Source: Taeniopygia guttata | Taxonomy: Eukaryota; Chordata; Aves; Passeriformes; Estrildidae | NCBI RefSeq assembly: GCF_048771995.1 | Contig: NC_133026.1 | Span: 92,088,501-92,152,500 of the forward strand | Length of the DNA stretch: 64,000 nucleotides | Direction: 5' to 3' | Shown here: positions 38,001 to 46,100 of the stretch, piece by piece | Numbering within the stretch: the first letter of the stretch is position 1 | Layout of the letters: each line of letters starts with the position of its first letter | Translations under genes and position numbers: made by a program | Notes under the pieces: generated by a model | The model's input: only the letters and a program-made list of their open reading frames with translations | What the model was told of the DNA's origin: nothing | The model's database searches: none

Positions 38001-39812
38001 TTCTTACTGCTGAATCTTTTTTTATTCGAAGCCTTTTTACATGTCTATCTCTTAATCTAACCATTCATGCTCTGAAAGACATTTCTACAGAAACTGCCAA
38101 TATTTCAATCCAAATTTACTTGCAAATTAAATAAAAATACACTAAAAAAAATTACTCACAGCTTCTATTTCCTTTAATTGCAGCCCTAAAGAGCCAAGAG
38201 TGCTAAATTGCTTGTAAGTACAATTCTGATTTTACACTTAATACTCATGAATTTTTGCCTTTTATCAGCTATCTTTTCCGTCTTTGTTAATTAATTTTTG
38301 TTTAAAGGAATTGTTTCATCTCTGGTTTTTGGCATACCCTCTCCTTCCATTTGGAAGATGTTTCCTCCTTTCCCTATCTGGGCAGACTCTGTGTAGTGAA
38401 AATATTACTATATCCTTTGTAAACTTCTGAGTGCTGGCTTGAGTGGCAGGATTTCTCCTTCACTGATGGTGACACTCATAGGCAAGGTATGACCTGGAGC
38501 CAAGGAAAGAACCCCCTGCAAATTGTAGTGCAACTTCTGTAGATGCAGATAATGAGAGAGGGGAAATGCTGCCAAAACCAGGAAAGGAAACCAGGGGAGA
38601 ACCCTAGAAACACTGTAGAGTGAGGTCTGGATCTTAGAAGCAACAGAATTGACGTTCATTTGGCTTTTTGCCATTTGTGGCAATATAGACATAAGCCTTA
38701 TTCCTAAGCACCATTTAAAATTAATGACAGTATATTTGTTAAAAATTGACCTGGGAAAGAAACCTATCATATTAACAAAACTAACCAGCACAGGCTTGAA
38801 CAAATAAACCATGAACATTGCCCTCTCGCTCAGCTAGCCAGGCTGTGCCCATGCTTGTTTCTACTCCACAACACTAGATGACTTTCTCTCCACTCTGCCA
38901 ACCAGCCCCTTCAGCTGGTGCCAACTGCGATCTCCCCCTGATCAGCAGCTGTTGGGCTGGAGACAACTGATCAAACTGCTCAGCTGACTGCACTTGTTGT
39001 ACGTGCTCAAATGCCACCCTGTTGCCAAGAGAAAAGCTCTTTGCCTCGGGACTGCTAAGGAAGTCGGCAATCAGGGAACAACAAACACAAACCAACTCTC
39101 AGCATAACATTTTTGCTCGGACCTGATGGGCAACAACACAGCACAGTACTTACTTCTGGTCCCAGTTTCTCCAGGAGATGATGAAAAAAGTCGTCAAGCT
39201 CCTTCCCTTCTATGTAACCATTGTCTAAACAAAGCGCAAATATATTAAGGGTCAGGGGTAAGTCCCGAGTTCCAGGAACCGTGTCATGGGCTGCATGCAG
39301 GTAGCTCAAGGCTTCAGGGTCAGGATCCCAGCCGGTGGCCCTGCCTGCCCACTCAGGGGAGCCCCATGTCCTCTTCAGATTTCATCTGTTCACTCTGTGC
39401 GAGGACTGGGCACAATTGCCGCGCTCCCTTCAGAGCTTTTCTTACAGAAAACTTTTCAGAAACAACAAAGTCCCAAACTAGGACCCAAAAAGAGAGCAGC
39501 AGATGAAGCAGGGAAGTGATGAAAAGGCAAAACTTTTGGGGTGGAAGGAGGAATTACAGCTATGGTGAGGAGGAAGAGGTGGGCTCGAAAGCACCTGCAG
39601 GACCTGGCAGATGTGAGTTTGGACACGTCGGCCCCACGCGCAGCACCGCAGACACCCACACCGCTCCCCCTGCACGGACAGAGCCCTGCAGGCACCCACG
39701 CACCCTCAGCCGGCTCCCCCCACGCCCGGCCCCACTTGCCGTCGGCGTCGAAGCGCCGCCAGGCCCCGAGGAAGGCGGCGGCGTCCAGGCGCCCGTCGGC
39801 GCCGCTCTCCAT
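15306..39812 (-). CDS. SCGN: Secretagogin, complete gene (11 coding exons)
   Basis: SCGN is a cytosolic hexa-EF-hand calcium sensor of neuroendocrine cells and neurons. It is linked to regulated secretion through SNAP-25 and vesicle partners (family knowledge). I joined 11 exons, 39740-39812 down to 15306-15434. They total 822 bases, giving 273 residues against 276 in human, and every junction is in phase. Six EF loops lie at residues 22-33, 68-79, 115-126, 159-170, 207-218 and 251-262, and the protein ends with GLKINP. The start ATG sits in a strong context (gcaccATGG) and gives the family-typical GRLDAAAF N-terminus. All introns are GT-AG except intron 1, which is GC-AG. Loop 4 ends in D instead of E, as in mammals. 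CARMIL1 lies upstream on the same strand, as in human. A GC-rich island covers exon 1. Confidence 0.96.
15435..16760 (-). other. SCGN: SCGN intron 10
   Basis: 1.3 kb GT-AG intron. No repeat body or conserved motif was recognised; it contains a short CA-rich patch near 16,045-16,060. Confidence 0.8.
16761..16829 (-). CDS. SCGN: SCGN coding exon 10
   Basis: 23 codons ([20 protein letters not shown] then LVK), phase 0 at both ends. It supplies most of the EF-hand 5 loop and the helix after it. The acceptor has a ttccttctttcag tract and the donor is gtatct. It is nearly identical to the mammalian segment. Confidence 0.96.
16830..17708 (-). other. SCGN: SCGN intron 9
   Basis: 0.88 kb GT-AG intron. 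About a third of it is an antisense-to-plus CR1 fragment at about 16,936-17,200. The remainder is unremarkable. Confidence 0.8.
16936..17200 (-). mobile_element. CR1 LINE 3' fragment in SCGN intron 9
   Basis: The plus strand reads the complement of the CR1 3' end: 'caatcatgaaatggtttggg' at 16938, then 'ggttgctcaaagccccatcc' and 'ttgaacacttccagggc' near 17,060-17,075. The element therefore runs on the minus strand, in the same sense as SCGN. Similarity fades after about 17,160-17,200. It is non-coding. Confidence 0.9.
17709..17768 (-). CDS. SCGN: SCGN coding exon 9
   Basis: 20 codons, [20 protein letters not shown], phase 0 in and out. It carries the entering helix of EF-hand 5, with the first ligand Asp near its end. 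The donor is gtgagt and the acceptor tctgtatgcag. Confidence 0.96.
17881..17926 (-). CDS. SCGN: SCGN coding exon 8
   Basis: 46 bases. One base completes the Arg codon split with exon 7, then 15 codons [15 protein letters not shown] follow. It forms the linker helix between EF-hands 4 and 5. Intron 8 is only 112 bases. The donor is gtaagt. Confidence 0.96.
17927..19393 (-). other. SCGN: SCGN intron 7
   Basis: 1.47 kb GT-AG intron (donor gtagga). No repeat body or conserved element was recognised. Confidence 0.75.
19394..19449 (-). CDS. SCGN: SCGN coding exon 7
   Basis: 56 bases encoding [18 protein letters not shown] plus two bases of a split Arg codon. It is EF-hand 4. The twelfth loop residue is Asp, not Glu, as in mammalian SCGN. 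The acceptor is ttgatttctag. Confidence 0.96.
19450..27234 (-). other. SCGN: SCGN intron 6
   Basis: 7.8 kb GT-AG intron and the second longest. It contains an A-run at 19,779-19,794, a short (TTTA)n tract at about 20,105-20,125 and a G-rich patch near 23,895. No transposon body was recognised, and no open frame in it looks like a gene. Large parts look single-copy. Confidence 0.7.
27235..27312 (-). CDS. SCGN: SCGN coding exon 6
   Basis: 26 codons, starting [20 protein letters not shown] and ending EYTDTM, phase 0 at both ends. It covers the exiting helix of EF-hand 3 and the linker into EF-hand 4. The acceptor is ctttcttactacag and the donor gtaaga. Confidence 0.96.
27313..28207 (-). other. 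SCGN: SCGN intron 5
   Basis: 0.9 kb GT-AG intron with nothing notable recognised. Confidence 0.75.
28208..28264 (-). CDS. SCGN: SCGN coding exon 5
   Basis: 19 codons, [19 protein letters not shown], phase 0 at both ends. It contains the complete canonical EF-hand 3 loop (D-x-D-x-S-G-F-I-S-x-x-E). The donor is gtaagt. Confidence 0.96.
28265..29152 (-). other. SCGN: SCGN intron 4
   Basis: 0.89 kb GT-AG intron with a weaker donor (gtctgt). No element was recognised. Confidence 0.75.
29153..29242 (-). CDS. SCGN: SCGN coding exon 4
   Basis: 30 codons, starting [20 protein letters not shown] and ending [10 protein letters not shown], phase 0 at both ends. It links EF-hands 2 and 3. The [10 protein letters not shown] block is a hallmark of SCGN. 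The acceptor is attttttatccag. Confidence 0.96.
29485..29752 (-). mobile_element. CR1 LINE 3' fragment in SCGN intron 3
   Basis: The plus strand shows the complement of the CR1 3' region: 'aaaatggttcgggttagaag' near 29,486, 'tccagggatggggcatc' near 29,576, 'cctctttcagtttaaa'-like text near 29,665 and 'cttgtcctag...aaaaagtc' near 29,690-29,720. It is in SCGN sense orientation. It fills half of the 537-base intron and stops only about 28 bases short of the exon 3 donor. Confidence 0.9.
29780..29872 (-). CDS. SCGN: SCGN coding exon 3
   Basis: 31 codons, phase 0 at both ends, with EF-hand 2 loop [12 protein letters not shown]. Thr at loop position 3 and Gln at position 9 make this a weak calcium site, comparable to the degenerate second loop of mammals. 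The acceptor is ccccatggcag, so its pyrimidine tract is poor. The donor is gtatct. Confidence 0.95.
31969..31997. repeat. 29-base A run
   Basis: Uninterrupted adenines. There is no recognisable retrocopy upstream of it, so it is treated as a simple repeat. Confidence 0.85.
32110..32628 (+). mobile_element. Solo LTR of an avian endogenous retrovirus (fossil)
   Basis: A single LTR with no internal retroviral genes beside it. It matches, from memory, a family common in songbird genomes. Landmarks in order are a palindromic 'ccataccatatgg' motif (32,301-32,313), a TATA box in 'catataaagctgggg' (about 32,324), a downstream block ending 'ctgcctgcccgtgggaa', an ATTAAA polyadenylation signal (32,506-32,511) and the U5 phrase 'catgagttttctcac' near 32,529. 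It lies antisense to SCGN in intron 2. The right end is set near 32,628, within about 10 bases. The left end is inferred from family length, and no confident target duplication was seen. Divergence suggests an old insertion. Confidence 0.78.
34193..34231. repeat. 13-bp tandem triplication
   Basis: Three head-to-tail copies of TTGGTCAGGATTT. The first differs by one base (TTGGTTAGGATTT). Confidence 0.92.
34670..34880 (-). mobile_element. CR1 LINE 3' fragment in SCGN intron 2
   Basis: The plus strand reads 'gaatgatagaatggtttggg' at about 34,671, then 'cacccagttacagcg', 'ctagaccaggctgttcaaag' and 'gggcatccacagcttctttg', which is the complement of the CR1 3' end. It is in the same sense as SCGN. 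An imperfect internal duplication of 'ctcctgatagga/ctttcctgatagga' lies near 34,820-34,861. Confidence 0.9.
36049..36133. repeat. (GAATA)17 microsatellite
   Basis: 85 bases, 17 uninterrupted units. On the minus strand it reads (TATTC)n, which is the tail motif of the CR1 copy immediately adjacent, so it appears to be an expanded CR1 tail. Confidence 0.95.
36134..36245 (-). mobile_element. CR1 LINE 3' fragment attached to the microsatellite
   Basis: The plus strand reads 'ccagctggaagggacctaca' near 36,143, then 'ttgtctgaccactttggagc', 'ggacaaaagttaaa' and 'gcattgtccaaatgcct'. This is the complement of a CR1 subfamily 3' end different from the other copies in this window. The element's tail points into the pentanucleotide array. 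Confidence 0.85.
39154..39224 (-). CDS. SCGN: SCGN coding exon 2
   Basis: 71 bases. Two bases complete the Asp codon split with exon 1, then 23 codons start [20 protein letters not shown]. It completes the EF-hand 1 loop and its exiting helix. The acceptor is gcgctttgtttag and the donor gtaagt. Confidence 0.95.
39225..39739 (-). other. SCGN: SCGN intron 1 (GC-AG)
   Basis: 515-base intron whose 5' end reads G|GCAAGTGG. Only this GC donor keeps the EF-hand 1 reading frame. The nearest GT, two bases further on, would shift the frame. The +1 to +6 sequence GCAAGT is the standard GC-AG consensus. Confidence 0.85.
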
Positions 39813-40110
39813 GGTGCTGCTGCTGCTGCTGCCGGCCCGGCCCCCGCCTCGCCCTCCCTCGGCGGCGGCGCCTCTGCCCCGGCCCCGCCGCCGGGCCCGG
39901 CTTTCAGGGCGGCGGCCCCGCCCCGGGGGCGGCCCCCCGGGGGTCACCGCGGGGAAGTCTGCCCCTTCCCGGGCCCGTCACACCGACCTCCCGCCCGCCC
40001 GGGCCCGCTCGGTTGTGCTCGGGCTGTGGCAGGACGGAGCTCGGCCGTCGAGGTGGGCTGGAGCAGCCCCGGCCCGCAGCCCCCGCTTCGGAAGAGCCGC
40101 TTGCAAACGG
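39620..40110 (-). promoter_or_regulatory. CpG-island promoter of SCGN
   Basis: GC- and CpG-rich block spanning exon 1 and about 300 bases upstream. It has GC-box-like runs (ccccgccccgggggcggcc near 39,917-39,935) and no evident TATA box. The exact transcription start cannot be read from sequence alone. Both flanks return to AT-rich DNA abruptly. Long antisense open frames here arise from the GC content and are not genes. Confidence 0.75.
39740..39812 (-). CDS. SCGN: SCGN coding exon 1
   Basis: 24 codons plus one base, [20 protein letters not shown] then FDAD, ending inside the first EF loop. The start context is gcaccATGG. The start is preceded by a short CAG repeat, (CAG)5, in the leader. 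This is the GC-richest exon and lies within the promoter island. Confidence 0.93.
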
Positions 40111-40149
40111 CCTTTAAAGTTTCAAACCCGCCCGAAGGCAGAAGTACTG

Positions 40150-43100
40150 GAGGGTAATGTGAGGCTTCAGAGTAGTGCAGTTTAAGGAGAGAAAAAGGAG
40201 TTTTCTGAAGCTGGTAACTCTCTTTCTCTGTTTATGAAAGCAGAGCAGCAGCAGGCAGAGTTCTCTCACCTTTTCATTTCTCACAGCCATCGGGAGGGTA
40301 CCCCTCAGCAGAATAAGCCAGAGGACAAAGAGAGACAGAAATCTGCATTGTCTTCCTCCTACAATACTAATCAAATGGAGAAACCGTGGGGTTTAAGGTC
40401 TCTGTGCTGGTAGAGCATTATATTCATGATGGCCCAGCTGGGGAGCAGATTTGATTTGAATGTCACCTGTGTATTCACCTACAGTGATTTTAGGCACCCG
40501 GGACTGAGCTGGTCTCCATGTGTGCTCCTAGAATCATTATTCTCTCCTTTGAGACCCTTACAGTTTTTTCTAGGTTGCCTTTGATTCAATATATACATAT
40601 TTCAATTTTATTCACGTAATGATTGTTTTAGAGATACACTCAGAAGCAGCAGAAAAGGCTTTTAAAAGGTATTTAATGTTCGCCCTGAGAAGGTTCCTAT
40701 TTCATCTGAGCGGGGGGGAAAAGTTCTGAAGAACTGAGTTTTGTTTTACTCAGGAAATTCTTTCAGGGATATCACAACAGAGATCACACAGCAATGTCCA
40801 GCTTTTCCAGTGTGCAAAGAAAAAGGATATGCTGTAAAGCTGATGTGTTTAAACAGCAGCATGGGAGCATCTCAGTACAGGGATTCCCTGGACAGCAGCC
40901 TAGGATCACCTTTGGACCTCAGAAAAATTATCATCAAGATCTTAATGCAACAGCAAGGCCACAAGCACTCCCTGACCGTGCTCAGGTGGGGAACCCCAGC
41001 ATGGGAGAGGAACTCATTAGGTAAATGACATGGAAAAGTCTAAATTTTTAGGGGAAACCTGCCTATGTCCCTTGCAGGCAAGACTAGAGTCACTCCACAG
41101 GTTTCTCTGTCATCTGTCCTTGCCTCATTGCCAAAAGTCAGGCCTCGCCTTAGGCTGAAGGCTCCCTTATGGAACCCCTCCTTCAGTCTCTTCTTCCCAC
41201 TGTTTCCCACCATGGCTCCTGGCAGTGGTGGCCTCATGTACCCCATGGGAGCTGCCTGATCTCCTGTGTGGGATGAAGTCACCTAGAACTGCTCCATGGC
41301 ATGAAGGTCACTTTTTGGGGCAATCTCTCTTCCCAGGACCCAAAGCCTATCTACCCCAGACACAAAGCATACTGATCCAGGTTTTTAGGAAAGATACGTT
41401 CATCAGTTTCTAACATGGTTTGCAACCTGGCTTTGGAAACCACCACCATGGCTGATAACCAACAAGGTCTCCTGGTATTATGATCATGACTGGTTTGTTA
41501 CTAAAAAATATCTTTAACAAAACTAGCTTAAGAGGAAACACTACCCATGTTTTGAAATATTTTGCAAGTGAAAGCACCTTGACATTTGGCAGGGATGGAG
41601 ACAGTGAGATTTTATGGCATTGGATGCAAAGCTTAGGACATGGAGAAGAGCTTCTCATAGCTCGTTCTACCCCATGCTCTCACAGGAACAAGAGCAAGCA
41701 AGAAGTGACACCTTGTTTAAATTACCTGTATTTATCCAGCATCTCACACAACTCTAGTGAAACCAGGTCCAATTTAGAGAGAAAAAAAAAAAGACCTTCA
41801 AGCTCAAAAGACTTTCACAAGAGCTCATTGTTACCTGTGCATGAGGATGTGGATGATATGTGTCCATCCAGCTGAGCATCCTTGTCATCCCAGGCACTGT
41901 CAGTGCTGGCACAGAGGGATTTTGATTTCACAGAGCAACATACCTGCAAAGGGGGAAAAAGGAGCAGAGATGATGGATTCCTCTTGTGTTTGCACCAGCT
42001 ATGCCTTTGGTCTCCTGACAAAACCCTCTATTGAAATAACCTATAGATACAGGGGGCACCACATAGATGCACAGTTTAGCTGCTCTGCTCTACCTCAAGT
42101 ATTGCACACAACGGATTTAGGGTTCTTAGGGGTGGAATTACAAAATTTAACTCAAAGTGACTGAAACCAGGTAAATCCCAGCCTGCAGAGAGGATGTGGC
42201 CATCCTGCTGCATGCCTAAAACGTGTTCAGCTACTCTAATTGTTTTAGGTGACTGAGTAAAGCCTGAATGAGAAGAAAAACAAACTAAACAAAAAACAGC
42301 TAAGAAAAATTTTTACTCATCCAGTTTGACTTTCTGTGGAACACTGCAAATTTGCAGAGCATATTGAACTGTGGACCTACTGGCTTTAGTATTAACACAC
42401 TGAAGATAGCTGCTGTGTGTGCAGCTCATGCACCAAACTCAGCAACCACTCTGCCTTGGCTTATTTCCTCAGAGAAATAAATAAGAGTTAGAGGTAGGCA
42501 GTATTTTACAAAGTAATGGACACTTTTGATTAAGGACTTTAGCTTCAGCTTTGTACTGTGCAGTAAATTTCAAGGCTGAAGAGCTCAAACCTGTGTTTTG
42601 AAAAGCTTAAAAAAAAAAAAAAAAAAAAAAAAAGAATGTGCTTCAGTAGGTCCTTTGAGGCTGGAAGCATTTGCACAACCATTGCCTGGTCCTGCTGTGG
42701 GTCAAGGAACCCTCCAGCTGAGGACACCAGCAATGCTGCTATGCTGCTTTATTTAACTGATACTGATAATAAATTAATAAATGGCAAATATTGCCAAGTA
42801 AAGAGCAAAATAAGGAGCTTGTGGCCAAAGCCCCAGCTTTGCAGAAAGGCTTAATCAAACTGTAAGTGGGAAAACATGGATAAAAGTGCAGATTGCTGAT
42901 CTGGAAACAAAAGTGAGGGGCAGCTGACAAATGCCTCATTCTTTGGGCCAGACTCAAAGAATTGATGTGAAATGAAACATTTGGGTTCCCATGAGAACAA
43001 AAAATCAAACCAAATATTTGGATTTGTGGTTGGACTTTGCTCCTTGCCTTTACAGAAGAAAATTCCAAATACATGCAGACACAGTTAAATGGAAATAATT

Positions 43101-46100
43101 TTCCTCATCAAATGGCTTCAGCTTCCCTCAGCTTTGCACTGACTGGAGACACTGAGGAAGCCAACACCAGCCATCAGCATTTCATCCTCACTAGGCAGGT
43201 GTTTCACAGGTGGTTTGGGTCCTGTATGGGTCCTGCAGAAAGCTGCAGCCCAGATCCTTGGTGTGCCCAGTTTTCCCCAGACCCTGATTTGTATCAGGGC
43301 AGTGGGAGGTGCATATGCTGGCTGAGCTGCTGTGCACAGCTTGGGCTGTCAAGGGTGGGGATGATGCATTCCTGCCCAGCAAGGGGTCTGTGAGCATCCC
43401 AGCAAAGGAAAATGCTGCAGAAGCAATGAGAGGCAAACTGAAAGGAAGTCGAAATGGAAATAATACAGTCAGTGAAGCCCCCTACCATTCATACAATTTC
43501 TTGGAAATCAAGTCAGAGATGAAGCTGTCTGCTGCAGAAAAGAAACAGACTCTTCTTTCCAACCCACCCTCAGATGGGTACAAGCTGCTTATTAGCAGTA
43601 AACCTCCACCTTCCAACAAGGATGCCTTATTTTGCCCCTCCTTCCATCCCACTCCCTCCCTCTGCCCAGCGAATCCCACATTCTCATGCTGGGCTATATC
43701 CTGGATCCATCTTTCTGGCTCACGTGGTGCAGAGTGTGTGGGTTCAGGGTGCAAAGAAGGACAATGACAGTTCAGGTCAGGTACTGATGGATGTGGTGTG
43801 ACACAAAGACTTCCGTCCCACAGACATTTCCATCCCCAGATTCCCATCAAAGCTAAGTTTCTCCTCCAAACTGAGGCTTCAGTCCTCTGTTGTTTTCTTC
43901 ATTTTGGACCAGCAATGGGATCCTTTGAGTGTTATAAGGAAGCAGATAACCTCTTCCCACAAGGATTTCACTGAAATGAGGGGTCAGGACATCAGAAGGG
44001 AGTTGAGATTTCCCAAAAGAAAAGCTGATATTTCCCCCAGCTACATGTTGCTCATTGCTACCCAGGGACTGCAGTCTCAGTTACAGTTTATGACTTTCAT
44101 TATTTTAGTCTTTGGCTAGAATTTAATGTTGTCCAAATAAAGCCTGGGCTGTACAGCCTCCACAGCACTTTCCTCTACCCTCTGTTGGGTATTACTTACC
44201 TAAGCAAATGGGAAGGGAAGGAGGCATTCCTGGAACAACGCTAAACAGGGATTACAGAGTTAACTTGACTCCTTCATTTAGTGAAATCAAATTGGATTTG
44301 CCAAGCAGGCAGCCCCTCTCCTGGCTTCCCTGGCTGGTATCAATCTAATTAAATACTCTTTCTCCCATGCAGCTTTTTTATTCTCAGGTCAACTTACTGG
44401 AAAAGCAGAAAAAACAGCCCCTGAAGGATTGGATTTGGGGTCAGAAGGGAGAACTTGTCATAAACTGCCAAAGCAGCATCTGCACAGAGGCATCAGAGCA
44501 AAAACCTCAACTCATGGCTGGAGGGACAAGGGCAGCATATCTGCTTTTCCATGGAGGCTTCCCAAACATGGGCACTTGGAACCTGCATGTAATAAATCCC
44601 TAGGACAGCTGATGTAGGGGTGTCAAAGGCAGAGCAGCTTTCTAATTGGGAAAAGATTCTATCTGCAGGAGCCTCTTCAGTTTGCTGTTGGATACAGTAT
44701 AAGAAATTAAGTCCTGTAATAACAGATCCCTCATAATGACACCATCTTCTGGGCAGAGACTCACAGATTGTTTTCCCTCTACTCAGAAATACAGCTCTTC
44801 AGCTGTATTTTCACTCTTCAGCTTCTTGGTGCTGATGAGCATTGTTGCTCTCACAGCGATTCCTCTTTGGTACTTGGCATGTAGGGAATTTTTACCAGAG
44901 GACACTTGCAACCCCTGCTCCTTTGGGATCTCCCTGATGCAGCAGGAGCAAGAACAGGTGAGAGGGACCAGGGAGGGGGTGAGCTGGCATTCTGGTTCTG
45001 GCTCCTGACCAAGCAAGTGCCTCATCCTGTGGACCACCATGTCCCTGGCTGCTGATTGAGAACTGGCAGCTTTGTCCTGGACTCAAAGGAAAAGGTAGCT
45101 TTATCAGGAGCTCAGCCATTGCCCTGCACCAGCCTTTCTCCATCAGCTGGGATTTCTCTCCTCACCACATGTGACCCTGGAACCTCTAGGGCATCTCACA
45201 ATCCCAAGGGGCACTTGGATACAGCCCCCCCACTAGGCTGCTTTCTAGCAACTTGCCATCAGCCAACAAATCACTATTTGATTTGTTTTCCTTGCCCTGC
45301 AGATCACCCTGAAGCCTCACTCCTGCATTTCTTCACCCATTCAGATGCCTGTTTCCCAGGTCTCTGAATACACAAACTCTGTGCAGCTCTGGAAGACTGC
45401 CCTCCAGAGCTAGAGAAATCTCAGTTTCAGGAAGGGAAAAAAAGACTTCCACATGCAATTCTAAGAGCAGCATTTTAAGATGCCAGTCACTGGCAGTGTC
45501 TGCAGAAACAAAGTGCCATCAAGGCCTGAGGAACTCCAAGAGCACTGTCTGTTTGGTGAAGCTGATTGCTCTCAACCAAAAATGGGCACACCCCTCTCTG
45601 TCCCCTGGGGAAGACATCCCAGCTGCTGTGAAGTCCTGCCCTGCCTGTGGTCAGGAGACTTTGGAAATGCTGGACACTAGTGGAGGACAGCTCAGGTGGC
45701 TCCAAAGGCACTTGCTGTGGTGCTGGTGAGAGTCCCCTGTTGGGAGGAGGCATGAGGAACTGCAGATGATGAAATGAGTAGGAAAGCTGTGAAGGTGCCT
45801 GGCAGATCTTCCTATGATCACTTATTTCTGGGATGGGGAGCTCATACATTAGAAGGAAAGGCTGGTACCTTGTGTTTATGTCACAATTTTCACCCTCTCC
45901 ATTTTCTTAGGATGGGGAAAAGACTGCTCTGCTTTCCAGGCCTGATCAACAGGAGACAGGCATTAAATAATAATCTGTTACTCAATCTGCACTGTTTGTT
46001 ACTCCTCTGGCTCATGGCTCCAGGAGAAGCGAAGCACAGTGTTTCTGCCTGAAACCTTCCCGAAGCTTCAGCACAAGCAGAGGATAATCTCCAGCGGTGG

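Larger units (their letters stand above)
29873..39153 (-). other. SCGN: SCGN intron 2
   Basis: 9.3 kb GT-AG intron and the longest. It holds the solo LTR at about 32.1-32.6 kb, a 29-base A run at 31,969-31,997, CR1 pieces at about 34.67-34.88 and 36.05-36.25 kb, a pentanucleotide microsatellite and a 13-bp tandem triplet. The remainder shows nothing recognisable. Confidence 0.8.

Noticed and set aside
39516-40185. Two long plus-strand open frames of about 213 codons across the SCGN promoter island
   Set aside because: They overlap each other in different frames, are Pro/Arg/Ala-rich and occur only where CpG content is extreme. This is GC-driven openness antisense to exon 1.
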